Shown: one piece after another, positions 1 through 8,110 of the stretch
Layout of the letters: each line of letters opens with the position of its first letter
Position numbering within the stretch: the first letter of the stretch is position 1
Assembly (NCBI GenBank): GCA_937902995.1
Contig: CALEKY010000149.1
Span: forward strand, 1 to 54,292
DNA from: an uncultured Sinobacteraceae bacterium
Lineage (GTDB): Bacteria > Pseudomonadota > Gammaproteobacteria > Steroidobacterales > Steroidobacteraceae
DNA: 54,292 bases
Direction of reading: 5' to 3'
Notes under the pieces: model-generated
Databases searched by the model: none
What the model saw: the letters and a program-made list of their open reading frames with translations, nothing else
What the model was told of the DNA's origin: nothing
Program-made: the position numbers and the translations under genes

Positions 1-1236
1 TCGCCTGCGCTCTCGCTTGACGTGGATTCACATCTTGTTGTTCTGGCCGGTGCCGAGCTGAAGGAAGCCGAGGACAAGCACCCGCTCTCGAAGTTCATGG
101 ATTCGCGCAATGCCGAGTTGCTCGAGAAGATCGACGCGACTTCGTGTGTCGCGTGCCACACCGAGCACCGACCCGCAATGACGCGTGCGATGGGTGTCAC
201 GCAACCGGACGATGTGTGCTTCCACTGCCACGCCGGGATTGCCGAAGAGCGCGAAAGTCATGCGGGGATGGGGTTCGACACCTGCGCTTCGAGCGGCTGC
301 CACAACTTTCACGACAATCGGGCGCTCTACGAAGACTTCCTGCTGCGTCATCTCGACGATCCGAAAACGGTCGCCAAGCCGCTGGTCTCGATGCGCAACT
401 TCATCGCGATCGCCGCAATGCTCCCTGACTATCCGAGCGACCGCTATCCCGTCGAATCACTCGAGGCCGATCGCGCCGACGCACCGCCCCACGCGGCGAC
501 GAACGACGCGCTCAATGCCGATTGGCTCGCCTCAGCGCATGCGCGCGCCGGTGTGAATTGCAGCGGCTGTCATGTCGACTCCGCACAGGAGAACGTCGAC
601 TGGATTGCGCGACCCGATCATCAGGCGTGCGCAACCTGCCACGCGCCCGAAGTCGACGGATTCTTGAGAGGCAAGCATGGCATGCGCCTTGCGCAAGGCC
701 TGAGTCCGATGACGCCCGCGCTCGCGCGCCTGCCGATGCGCAATGAGGCGAAACACACCGAGCTCGCTTGCACGACCTGCCACGCCGCGCATCGGTTCGA
801 CACGCGCACGGCGGCTGTCGATGCATGTCTTTCGTGTCATGCGGACGAGCACTCGCGGGCGTTTCGCGCTTCCAAGCACTTCGAGTTGTGGCTCGCTGAG
901 CTCGAAGGCCGCGCGCCAGCAGGCTCGGGTGTGTCGTGCGCCACTTGCCACATGCCGCGCACGGAGCAACGCGATCCCGATCTCGATTTGCGCCGCATCG
1001 TCGTTCAGCACAACCAAAACGACACCTTGCGCCCGAACGAAAAAATGCTGCGGCCCGTGTGCTTGTCCTGCCACGGGCTCGGTTTTGCGATCGACGCGCT
1101 CGCCGATCCGCAATCGATCCGCACGAATTTCAACGGTCCGCCGGCCGTCCACATTCGCAGTCTCGAAATGGCCGAGGAACGTCTTCGCAAGCACGAGGCG
1201 CAACGCCGCGCATCGATGTCAGCAACCGTCGAGTAG
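1..1236 (+). CDS. Multihaem cytochrome c, 5' end cut by the window
   Basis: The reading frame is open to base 1, so the true start lies upstream; a GTG at 22 is only the first internal start codon. The visible 411 codons contain eight CxxCH haem-binding motifs (CVACH, CFHCH, CSGCH, CATCH twice, CTTCH, CLSCH twice) and one CX4CH variant (CASSGCH), so about nine covalent haems are expected. Motifs of this type belong to periplasmic multihaem electron carriers of the cytochrome c3/NrfB-like class. The signal peptide or membrane anchor must be upstream. The gene is followed after 22 nt by a DUF3365 haem protein, then a cytochrome c5-like protein and a globin, an apparent operon for periplasmic electron transfer. 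The partner oxidoreductase is not visible, so the substrate is unknown. Confidence 0.85.
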   Translation, partial: SPALSLDVDSHLVVLAGAELKEAEDKHPLSKFMDSRNAELLEKIDATSCVACHTEHRPAMTRAMGVTQPDDVCFHCHAGIAEERESHAGMGFDTCASSGCHNFHDNRALYEDFLLRHLDDPKTVAKPLVSMRNFIAIAAMLPDYPSDRYPVESLEADRADAPPHAATNDALNADWLASAHARAGVNCSGCHVDSAQENVDWIARPDHQACATCHAPEVDGFLRGKHGMRLAQGLSPMTPALARLPMRNEAKHTELACTTCHAAHRFDTRTAAVDACLSCHADEHSRAFRASKHFELWLAELEGRAPAGSGVSCATCHMPRTEQRDPDLDLRRIVVQHNQNDTLRPNEKMLRPVCLSCHGLGFAIDALADPQSIRTNFNGPPAVHIRSLEMAEERLRKHEAQRRASMSATVE

Positions 1237-1258
1237 CAACGAAGAAATGGGAGGCATC

Positions 1259-1840
1259 ATGCAATCGAAACATCGATCCAACGTCGGGCGCATCGCAGCG
1301 AGCGCCGTGGCAGCACTGACCGTGCTCGGCGCAAGCGCAGCTGCGGCCGAGGGCGTCAGCTACAAGAAAATGGCCGACGCATTGTTCGCGGTCATGGAAT
1401 CGGACCGCACCGTCTACACGCGGATGGTCGTCAATCGCCTGCAGAACGAAGAGAAGGTCATCAAGGCGAGCGAGCACTGGAAAGACGACAAGGCGCTGCC
1501 GCTGCCGGCGCAAATGTTTCGATTCGGCGCGGAAATGGTCGCGGAGAAGAATGCCGGCTTCACGTATTCGTTGTTGTCGCTCTGGCCGGTGAACAAACAG
1601 AACGCGCCGCGGACGCCCGCGGAGAAGGAAGGGTTGGAGGCCGTCGCGAAGAACCCGAAACAACCTTTCTATAAAGAAGAGACGCTCGGCAAGACGAAGT
1701 ATTTCACGGCCGTCTATCCGGACCGCGCGATCTCGCCGGCCTGCGTGTCGTGCCACAACGAGCATCGCGATTCCCCGCGCACCGATTTCAAGATTGGCGA
1801 TGTGATGGGCGGTGTCGTCATTCGCATCCCGATGGAGTAG
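1259..1840 (+). CDS. DUF3365 (Tll0287-like) monohaem c-type protein
   Basis: A protein of 193 residues with an N-terminal signal peptide (AASAVAALTVLGASAAAAEG). A single CVSCH haem motif near residue 163 follows a YFTAVYPDRAISPAC stretch, the arrangement of DUF3365/Tll0287-like domains, which are PAS-like folds that bind c-type haem and are found as periplasmic sensors or electron-transfer subunits. The ATG at 1259 is chosen because GGGAG lies just upstream and the signal peptide starts here; the frame is open much further upstream but that part only overlaps the preceding gene. It sits 22 nt after the multihaem cytochrome and 4 nt before the cytochrome c5-like gene, so it is probably co-transcribed. 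Periplasmic location is inferred. Confidence 0.82.
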   Translation: MQSKHRSNVGRIAASAVAALTVLGASAAAAEGVSYKKMADALFAVMESDRTVYTRMVVNRLQNEEKVIKASEHWKDDKALPLPAQMFRFGAEMVAEKNAGFTYSLLSLWPVNKQNAPRTPAEKEGLEAVAKNPKQPFYKEETLGKTKYFTAVYPDRAISPACVSCHNEHRDSPRTDFKIGDVMGGVVIRIPME

Positions 1841-1844
1841 CGCA

Positions 1845-2210
1845 ATGAAGACGCGTGCTGCGTTCGCCCTGCTCGCATGTTGCTGCGCGTTGGTCGCGCG
1901 CGCGGACGAAGAGTACCCGACGTTCGACGATCCTCGATTGCAAAGCGGCCGCGAGGTGTGGCTCGGGACGTGCGCGGCTTGTCACACGAGCGACTTCGCG
2001 GGTGCGCCGGAAGTCACGGATCGTGAAGCGTGGGCACCGCGGCTGCAGCAGGGCATGGAAGTTCTGTACGAGCACGCGCTCAAGGGCTTGCACGGCGAGA
2101 AGGGTACGGAGATGCCGCCGCGCGGCGGCAATCCCTCGCTGAGCGATGAGCAAGTGAAATCCGCGGTCGACTACATGGTCGCGTTGGTAAAGAAACTAGC
2201 CGGAGAATGA
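1845..2210 (+). CDS. Cytochrome c5-like monohaem cytochrome
   Basis: A protein of 121 residues with a signal peptide (AFALLACCCALVARAD). The CAACH haem site is at residues 43-47 and Met90 in the TEMPPRGG loop is the likely sixth iron ligand, the usual layout of small class I cytochromes of the c5 type. The conserved C-terminal helix (LSDEQVKSAVDYMVALVKKL) is present. The start ATG follows the previous stop by 4 nt, and the next gene begins 1 nt after this stop, so translation is probably coupled. As a soluble or loosely bound periplasmic carrier it could shuttle electrons between the neighbouring multihaem protein and a terminal oxidase or reductase; that partner is not in the window. Confidence 0.85.
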   Translation: MKTRAAFALLACCCALVARADEEYPTFDDPRLQSGREVWLGTCAACHTSDFAGAPEVTDREAWAPRLQQGMEVLYEHALKGLHGEKGTEMPPRGGNPSLSDEQVKSAVDYMVALVKKLAGE

Positions 2211-2211
2211 C

Positions 2212-2628
2212 ATGACCCCGAAACAAATCAGTCTCGTGCAGGCAACGTGGGAGAGCGTGTTGCCGATCTCGCAAACGGCCGCGACGATTTTCTACGACAA
2301 GCTGTTCGCAGCCGATCCGTCGTTGCGTCCGCTGTTCAAGGGCGATCTCGAGGAGCAGAAGACGAAATTGATGAAGATGATCGGTGTCGCCGTGAACTCG
2401 CTCGATCGGCTCGATGAAATCGTGCCGGCCGTCAAAGCCCTCGGTCAGCGTCACGTCGGCTACGGCGTACAACCGAAGCACTACGAAACCGTTGGCCGAG
2501 CATTGTTGGAGACGCTCGAGCAAGGACTCGGGCCCGCATTCACGCCGGAAGTGAAAGAAGCCTGGGCAACGGTGTACGGCGTGCTCGCCGGCGCAATGCA
2601 AGCGCAGGGAGAAACTGCGGCAGCGTGA
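2212..2628 (+). CDS. Single-domain globin (Vitreoscilla haemoglobin-like)
   Basis: A protein of 138 residues with the full globin fold and no reductase domain. His81 (LGQRHVGYGV) is the proximal F8 ligand, Phe42 (RPLFKG) is CD1, Tyr28 (IFYDKLF) fits B10 and Gln49 fits E7, the distal set typical of bacterial haemoglobins such as Vgb. Such proteins bind oxygen and can turn over nitric oxide when a reductase is available. There is no signal peptide, so it is cytoplasmic, unlike the three upstream exported haem proteins. It starts 1 nt after the cytochrome c5-like stop, so the two are tightly coupled. NO or oxygen stress handling tied to microaerobic respiration is inference. Confidence 0.88.
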   Translation: MTPKQISLVQATWESVLPISQTAATIFYDKLFAADPSLRPLFKGDLEEQKTKLMKMIGVAVNSLDRLDEIVPAVKALGQRHVGYGVQPKHYETVGRALLETLEQGLGPAFTPEVKEAWATVYGVLAGAMQAQGETAAA

Positions 2629-2785
2629 GCTTCGCTGGCCACAGACGACAGGTGGCGAGCGAGCCGAAGGCTGAACAGTGACCGCAAGCCGTCGACCGAG
2701 ACGGGATGGAACAGAACGTACGTGAATGATTCCCTCTCCGCGTGAGCGCAGCCGCCAGTCGGGGAGGGAATCGGTCTCGACGGAT

Positions 2786-2813
2786 CACGAGTCGCGAGTC
2801 ACGATTCACGATC
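2786..2813. repeat. Heptamer array, CTCGTGA family
   Basis: Four 7-bp units (CACGAGT, CGCGAGT, CACGATT, CACGATC) lie in the spacer between the globin and the TfoX-like gene. The rest of the 206-bp spacer (2629-2834) shows no gene. Confidence 0.6.
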
Positions 2814-2834
2814 GTCGCCCGTAGCCCTTATCTC

Positions 2835-3092
2835 ATGTCCGTCTCGCCGAACTTCCTCGACTTCGTCCTCGATCAACTCGGCAAACTCGGTGCCGTACGT
2901 GCACGGCGAATGAACTACTTTCGTGTGCCGAGCGACGTGCTCGAGGACGCGGATGAGATCGTGACTTGGGCACACAAATCGCTGCGGGCCGCGAGCGCGG
3001 CCGCAGCGTCCAATTCGTCTCGAAAACGCAAGCTCTGTACCGCAGCGCGGGTCAGAACTGGCGCCAAAAACCGAAATCTTGCTAATTCTTGA
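2835..3092 (+). pseudogene. TfoX N-terminal domain protein with internal deletion
   Basis: An 85-codon frame. Residues 1-26 (MSVSPNFLDFVLDQLGKLG then AVRARRM) match the start of TfoX N-terminal domains. The next residues, NYFRVPSDVLEDADEIVTW then AHKSLRAA, match the end of the same domain. The central section, normally some 50-60 residues beginning MFGGxGLY and running to the strand before the YFRVP motif, is absent, and the two ends are joined in frame at a shared Met codon. The tail after residue 60 is Lys/Arg-rich and looks unconstrained. The simplest reading is an in-frame deletion remnant; a functional mini-protein cannot be excluded. TfoX-like proteins are regulators or competence-associated factors in some gammaproteobacteria. 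Confidence 0.65.
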
Positions 3093-3106
3093 GACGATCC
3101 GACACC

Positions 3107-3160
3107 GCAATGCAGAATCCTTTGCAATGCAGTATGTCGGACCGAAAGTGCGCCTATAAT
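3107..3160 (+). promoter_or_regulatory. Candidate promoter and direct repeats for the fad operon
   Basis: A perfect TATAAT lies at 3155-3160, 86 bp before the beta-oxidation start codon; no strong -35 is visible. Two direct copies of GCAATGCAG (3107-3115 and 3124-3132) sit just upstream and could be an operator. Function is inferred from position. Confidence 0.4.
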
Positions 3161-3246
3161 GCCCGCCCCCGCTGCCCACCCACGAATCCCACCGTTCGTG
3201 ATTTCAGCGGCCACTTTTTCAAACATTCAGTATGGGAGACGCACTG

Positions 3247-5328
3247 ATGGGGGCTATCAACGCCGTCACCAACCTCGCCGTCGAAGGCGACATTGGCATC
3301 CTCTCGATCAATAACCCGCCCGTGAATGCCCTGTCGCAGCAAGTGCGCGAAGGCATCGTCAAGGGCATGAAGGAAGCCATCGACAACGCCGCCATCAAGG
3401 CGATCGTGCTGATTTGCGAAGGCCGCACCTTCATTGCCGGCGCAGACATCACGGAATTCGGCAAGCCGCCGCAGGCTCCCAGCCTCCCCGAGGCGGAAGA
3501 CGCCATCGAGAATTCGCCGAAGCCCGTCGTTGCCGCGATTCACGGCACGGCACTCGGCGGCGGCCTCGAAGTGGCGCTCTGCTGCCACTACCGCGTTGCC
3601 GTTCCGTCGGCGAAGGTCGGTCTTCCTGAAGTGAATCTCGGTTTGCTGCCTGGCGCCGGCGGCACGCAGCGTCTGCCGCGCATCGTCGGTGTCGAGCAGG
3701 CGCTCGACATGATCACGTCGGGCAAACACGTACCCGCGGCGCAAGCGCAGCAGGCCGGCCTGATCGACGAAATCGTGCCGGAAGGTGAGCTGCGCACGGC
3801 AGCGATTGCATTCGCCAAGAAGGTGCTCGCGGAGAACCGTCCGCTCCGTAAAGTGCGCGACTCGAACGAAAAGGTCGAAGCTGCCCGCGGCAAGCCGGAG
3901 ATCTTCGAGAACTTCCGCAAGGCCAACGCGAAGAAATTCCGCGGCTTCCTCGCACCCGAATACTGCATTCGCGCGGTCGAGGCTGCGGTGAATCAGCCGT
4001 TCGATGAAGGTCTCAAAACCGAGCGCCAGTTGTTCACCGAGCTGCTGCAGGGCACGCAGTCGGCAGCGCAACGCTACGTGTTCTTCGCCGAGCGTCAGGT
4101 CTGGAAGATTCCCGACGTGCCCGAAGACACGCCGACGCTGCCGATCAAGAAAGTCGGCGTCATCGGCGCCGGCACGATGGGCGGCGGCATTTCGATGAAC
4201 TTCGCGAACGTCGGCATTCCGGTCACGATCGTCGAAGCGAAGCAGGAAGCGCTCGACCGGGGCTTGAGCGTCATTCGCAAGAACTACGAGACGACGGCCA
4301 AGCGCGGACGCATCACGATGGAAGACGTCGAGAAGCGCATGAGCCTGCTCACCGGCACGCTCGATTTCAATGCGCTCGCCGATTGCGACCTGATCATCGA
4401 AGCCGTGTTCGAGAACATGGACATCAAGAAGGACGTGTTCGGCCGGCTCGACAAGATCGCCAAGCAAGGCGCGATCCTCGCCTCGAACACCTCGTATCTG
4501 AACATCAACGAGATCGCGAGCGCGACGAGCCGTCCGGAGTGGGTCATCGGCCTGCACTTCTTCTCGCCGGCAAACGTGATGCGCCTGCTCGAAGTCGTGC
4601 GCGGCGAAAAGACCTCGAAGCAGGTCATTGCGACTTCGATGCAGCTCGCGAAGAAGATCGGCAAGATCGGCGTGCTGGTCGGCGTCTGCCACGGCTTCGT
4701 CGGCAATCGCATGCTCGCTGCCCGTCAGGCGCAAGCTCAGGCGATGCTTCTCGAAGGCGCCATGCCGTGGGACATCGACAAGCCGCTGTACGACTTCGGC
4801 ATGCCGATGGGTCCGTTCCAGATGGCCGACCTCGCAGGTCTCGACATCGGCTGGAGCAAGGAAACCTCGAAGAGCTCGACGGTGCGAGAAGTGCTCTGCG
4901 AAATGGATCGCCGCGGCCAGAAGACCGGCGCCGGCTTCTACGATTACGACGAGCAGCGTAATGCCAAGCCGTCGCCGGTGACGGAAAAGATCGTCAAGGA
5001 ATTCATGGCGAAGGCCGGCAATCAGCCGCGCGAGATTTCCAAAGAAGAGATTCTCGAGCGTTTGATCTACCCGATGATCAACGAGGGCGCGAAGATCCTC
5101 GAAGAGGGCATCGCGCTGCGTCCGTCGGACATCGACATCGTCTGGATCAACGGCTACGGTTGGCCGGTCTATCGCGGCGGTCCGATGTTCTATGCGGACA
5201 CGATCGGACTGAAGACCGTTGTCGAGAAGCTCAAGCAGCATCAGCCGAAGCTCGGCAAGGATTTCACGATCTCGCCGCTGCTCGAGAAATTGGCCGCCGA
5301 AGGCAAGCGTTTCCAAGATCTGAAGTAA
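3247..5328 (+). CDS. Bifunctional enoyl-CoA hydratase / 3-hydroxyacyl-CoA dehydrogenase (FadJ/FadB type)
   Basis: A protein of 693 residues. The N-terminal crotonase domain (about residues 5-190) carries the oxyanion-hole segments AGADITEF and GGGLEVALCC plus LPEVNLGLLPGAGGTQRLPR. A Rossmann domain starts near residue 301 (VGVIGAGTMGGGI), with the catalytic His near residue 437 in GLHFFSPANVMRLLEVV, followed by two C-terminal dehydrogenase helical domains (HGFVGNRML; GWPVYRGGPMFYAD). It hydrates enoyl-CoA and oxidises 3-hydroxyacyl-CoA with NAD in fatty-acid beta-oxidation. The ATG at 3247 is preferred over that at 3232 because GGGAG (3234-3238) stands 8 nt before it. The thiolase gene follows after 10 nt. 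Confidence 0.92.
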   Translation: MGAINAVTNLAVEGDIGILSINNPPVNALSQQVREGIVKGMKEAIDNAAIKAIVLICEGRTFIAGADITEFGKPPQAPSLPEAEDAIENSPKPVVAAIHGTALGGGLEVALCCHYRVAVPSAKVGLPEVNLGLLPGAGGTQRLPRIVGVEQALDMITSGKHVPAAQAQQAGLIDEIVPEGELRTAAIAFAKKVLAENRPLRKVRDSNEKVEAARGKPEIFENFRKANAKKFRGFLAPEYCIRAVEAAVNQPFDEGLKTERQLFTELLQGTQSAAQRYVFFAERQVWKIPDVPEDTPTLPIKKVGVIGAGTMGGGISMNFANVGIPVTIVEAKQEALDRGLSVIRKNYETTAKRGRITMEDVEKRMSLLTGTLDFNALADCDLIIEAVFENMDIKKDVFGRLDKIAKQGAILASNTSYLNINEIASATSRPEWVIGLHFFSPANVMRLLEVVRGEKTSKQVIATSMQLAKKIGKIGVLVGVCHGFVGNRMLAARQAQAQAMLLEGAMPWDIDKPLYDFGMPMGPFQMADLAGLDIGWSKETSKSSTVREVLCEMDRRGQKTGAGFYDYDEQRNAKPSPVTEKIVKEFMAKAGNQPREISKEEILERLIYPMINEGAKILEEGIALRPSDIDIVWINGYGWPVYRGGPMFYADTIGLKTVVEKLKQHQPKLGKDFTISPLLEKLAAEGKRFQDLK

Positions 5329-5338
5329 AGGTGCACCA

Positions 5339-6541
5339 ATGCGCGAAGCTGTCATCGTTTCCACCGCTCGTACGCCGATCGGCAAGGCCTATCGCGGCGC
5401 GTACAACAACACTCAAGGCCAGGAGCTCGCAGCGATCGCGATCTCGAATGCCGTCAAGCGCGCCGGCATCGATCCGGCCGAAGTCGAGGACGTGATCCTC
5501 GGCTGCGCCCTGCAACAGGGCTCCACCGGCAGCAACGTTGCACGTCAGGCATTGCTGCGTGCAGGCCTGCCGCAAAACGTGCCGGGCATGACGATCGATC
5601 GTCAGTGCTCGTCCGGATTGATGGCGATTGCGACGGCCGCGAAACAGATCATCCACGACGGCATGCAGGTCGCTGTCGGCGGCGGCGTCGAGTCGATCTC
5701 GCTGGTGCAGAACGACAAGATGAATCGCTATCGGCTGCAGGATCCGTGGCTCGTCGAACACATTCCGCAGGTCTACATGACCATGATCGAGACCGCGGAA
5801 ATCGTCGCCGAGCGTTACGGCATCAGCCGCGAAGCCCAAGACGAGTACGCGCTGCAATCGCAACAGCGCACGGCAAAGGCGCAGCGGGAAGGCAAGTACG
5901 AAACGGAGATCGTTCCGACGACGACCACCATGCTCGTCACGGACAAGGAGACCGGCGCGACCTCGGAAAAACAAGTCACGCTCAAGCTCGACGAAGGCAA
6001 CCGTCCGGAAACGACGATCGAAGCTCTCGCGAAGCTGCAGCCGGTGTTCAAGGGCGGTCAGCGCATTCAGGAAGGCAAGTTCATCACCGCAGGCAATGCT
6101 TCGCAGCTTTCGGACGGCGCTGCGGCCGTCGTGCTGATGGAAGCGAAGGAAGCGGAGCGTCGCGGCTTGCAGCCGCTCGGCGCTTATCGCGGCATGATGG
6201 TCGCGGGCTGCGGCCCCGAGGAAATGGGTATCGGTCCCGTGTTCGCCGTGCCGAAGCTGCTCAAGCAACATGGCCTGACGGTCGATCAGATCGACTTGTG
6301 GGAGTTGAACGAAGCGTTCGCGAGCCAGGTGCTCTACTGCCGCGACAAGCTCGGCATCCCGAACGAGAAGCTGAACGTCAATGGCGGCGCGATCTCCATC
6401 GGCCATCCCTACGGCATGTCGGGCGCGCGCATGGTCGGCCACATCCTGCTCGAAGGTAAGCGCCGCGGCGCCAAGTACGGCATCGTGACGATGTGTATCG
6501 GCGGCGGCATGGGCGGCGCAGGCCTGTTCGAGATCTTCTAA
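5339..6541 (+). CDS. Acetyl-CoA C-acyltransferase (thiolase)
   Basis: A 400-residue thiolase of normal length. Cys90 (DRQCSSG) is the acyl-accepting nucleophile, His356 lies in GGAISIGHPYGMSGAR, and Cys386 lies in the CIGGGMGGAG signature. It cleaves 3-ketoacyl-CoA to acetyl-CoA and a shortened acyl-CoA, the last step of the cycle run by the preceding FadJ-type protein. The two genes are separated by 10 nt containing an AAGGTG ribosome binding site, so they form an operon, and an intrinsic terminator follows at 6568. The NEAFASQVL segment favours a degradative 3-ketoacyl-CoA thiolase, but biosynthetic acetoacetyl-CoA thiolase activity is not excluded by sequence alone. Confidence 0.92.
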   Translation: MREAVIVSTARTPIGKAYRGAYNNTQGQELAAIAISNAVKRAGIDPAEVEDVILGCALQQGSTGSNVARQALLRAGLPQNVPGMTIDRQCSSGLMAIATAAKQIIHDGMQVAVGGGVESISLVQNDKMNRYRLQDPWLVEHIPQVYMTMIETAEIVAERYGISREAQDEYALQSQQRTAKAQREGKYETEIVPTTTTMLVTDKETGATSEKQVTLKLDEGNRPETTIEALAKLQPVFKGGQRIQEGKFITAGNASQLSDGAAAVVLMEAKEAERRGLQPLGAYRGMMVAGCGPEEMGIGPVFAVPKLLKQHGLTVDQIDLWELNEAFASQVLYCRDKLGIPNEKLNVNGGAISIGHPYGMSGARMVGHILLEGKRRGAKYGIVTMCIGGGMGGAGLFEIF

Positions 6542-6567
6542 CGCCGACGTCCACCGACTCGACTCGA

Positions 6568-6601
6568 GGGGCGCAACGCGAAGTTGCGCCCCTTTTTGTT
6601 T
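6568..6601 (+). terminator. Intrinsic terminator after the beta-oxidation operon
   Basis: A perfect 10-bp stem GGGGCGCAAC / GTTGCGCCCC (6568-6577 and 6583-6592) with loop GCGAA, followed by a run of T interrupted once by G. Confidence 0.9.
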
Positions 6602-6701
6602 TCGATGCCAACGATTCGGCGGCGGCGTTCCCAGAGCTCGACCGGGTTCGTACAATGCCGATTCGGATTGGAGTCGGCGGCAATCCAAGGACACGCCTCT
6701 C

Positions 6702-7976
6702 ATGTCGATCCCTGATGACCAGACGGTGACCCCGCTTCAAAGCGCGGTCGCGCCGCGGCAGCCCGCTGCCACGGCGCGCTACGCGCGTAAGAGGCAGGCG
6801 ATCATTGCCGCCGCCAGCGAGATCCTGAACCGCGACGGCATCAAGGGCATGACGCTCGCGAACGTCGCTGCGCGCGTCGGCTTGATCACGACGAGCGTCA
6901 CTTACTACTTCAAGAAGAAAGAGGACCTTGCGGTCGCCTGCCTGCTCGAAGGCATCGAGCGGTTCGAAGCCCTGTTCGAAGAGGCGCTGCAAGAGCCCAC
7001 TGCGCCAGCACGACTTGCGAAAGTGCTCGACTTGTGGCTCGAGCTGCAGCGTCGCATTGCACTGGGCGAGGCGCCCGCGCTACCGGCCTTCAACGATATC
7101 CGCGCGCTACAAAAGCCGCAGCGAAACATCATCGTCGATGCCTATTTCCGTTACGCGGCCAAGGTTCGCAGCCTGTTTTCGGGACCGGGCCTCGAATGGC
7201 TCGACGAGCGCGCCGCCGCCGCGCGTGCGCAGGTTCTATTGGAACAAATGTACTGGGCGGTCGCCTGGCTGCCCCGCTACGACTTGGAGGATTACGCGCG
7301 GATTCGCGACCGCATGCTCGACATTTTCATGCACGGTCTGGTGATGCCGAACCGCCGCTGGGAGCCGCAGCCGCTGCCGCTCGATCGAGTGCTCGAGTCG
7401 AATCCCGAATCGAGCGCGCGCGAGGCTTTTCTGATCGCCGCAACGCGCTTGATCAATGAGCGCGGTTATCGCGGTGCGTCGGTGGAGAAGATTTCTGCGC
7501 GGCTCAACGTCACGAAGGGCTCCTTCTATCACCACAACGATGCAAAGGACGACGTGGTCGTCGAGTGCTTCAATCGCACCCACGAGACGATGCGCCGCAT
7601 TCAGCGCGCCGTGATGAGCCAGACGGACGACTGTTGGTCGAAGCTCTCGAACGCCGCAACGACACTCATCGAGTATCAGTTGAGCGATCAGGGTCCGCTC
7701 TTGCGCACGTCCGCCTTGAGCGCGCTTCCGCCGCAAATCCGCAGCGACGTGGTGCGCGCGTCGGACCGCGCCTCCGACCGTTTCGCTGCGATCATCTCCG
7801 ACGGCATTGCAGAAGGCTCCATCCGCGCCGTCGATCCATTCCTTGCAGCGCAAATGCTGACGATCACCATCAATGCCGTTGCGGACATTCGTTGGTGGAT
7901 CCCCGACGTGAAGCGCGAAGAAGCCGCGGAGCTTTATGCGAAACCGCTGTTGACGGGAATGTTTGCGCGAGGCTGA
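6702..7976 (+). CDS. Tandem-domain TetR family transcriptional regulator
   Basis: A 424-residue protein, about twice the size of a normal TetR regulator. The first TetR DNA-binding domain is at residues 28-75 (AIIAAASEILNRDGIKGMTL then ANVAARVGLITTSVTYYF). A second complete one begins near residue 240 (REAFLIAATRLINERGYRGA then SVEKISARLNVTKGSFYHH). Each is followed by a helical TetR-type ligand-binding region, so one chain may act as a built-in dimer. It lies directly downstream of the beta-oxidation operon in the same orientation and opposite an acyl-CoA synthetase gene, so control of fatty-acid catabolism through an acyl-CoA ligand is a reasonable inference. The stop codon lies inside a heptamer array. 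Confidence 0.85.
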   Translation: MSIPDDQTVTPLQSAVAPRQPAATARYARKRQAIIAAASEILNRDGIKGMTLANVAARVGLITTSVTYYFKKKEDLAVACLLEGIERFEALFEEALQEPTAPARLAKVLDLWLELQRRIALGEAPALPAFNDIRALQKPQRNIIVDAYFRYAAKVRSLFSGPGLEWLDERAAAARAQVLLEQMYWAVAWLPRYDLEDYARIRDRMLDIFMHGLVMPNRRWEPQPLPLDRVLESNPESSAREAFLIAATRLINERGYRGASVEKISARLNVTKGSFYHHNDAKDDVVVECFNRTHETMRRIQRAVMSQTDDCWSKLSNAATTLIEYQLSDQGPLLRTSALSALPPQIRSDVVRASDRASDRFAAIISDGIAEGSIRAVDPFLAAQMLTITINAVADIRWWIPDVKREEAAELYAKPLLTGMFARG

Positions 7977-8008
7977 AGACGAAAGGCTGAAGACTGCAGG
8001 CTGAAGGG
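7971..8008. repeat. Heptamer array, CTGAAGG family (left arm)
   Basis: Units GGCTGAA, GACGAAA, GGCTGAA, GACTGCA, GGCTGAA. The TGA stop of the TetR gene (7974-7976) is part of the first unit. The array is complementary to the one at 8111-8138. Confidence 0.85.
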
Positions 8009-8010
8009 AT

Positions 8011-8032
8011 GGGCGCGGGTGCGCCCTTTCTT
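8011..8032 (+). terminator. Hairpin terminator between convergent genes
   Basis: Stem GGGCGC (8011-8016), loop GGGT, stem GCGCCC (8021-8026), then TTTCTT. It lies between two heptamer arrays of opposite orientation. Confidence 0.7.
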
Positions 8033-8110
8033 ATTTGCAAGATGTCCGTTACCGATCGGCCGGCATTGCTGCAGCAATCGACAGAGTCCGCGCGAATGCG
8101 CGCCGACCTA

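Noticed and set aside
22..24. GTG at 22 as the start of the multihaem cytochrome
   Set aside because: The frame is open to base 1 and no signal peptide follows the GTG, though the protein must be exported. The gene is cut by the window.
3154..5385. A 743-codon minus-strand open frame
   Set aside because: It lies wholly over the FadJ-type gene, is Arg/Asp/Leu-rich in the way antisense frames of GC-rich genes are, and shows no domain. The plus strand has clear motifs.
6702..7976. Two separate TetR genes read through by a missed stop
   Set aside because: The frame is continuous with no internal start context or stop between domains, and the linker is translated in good codon use.
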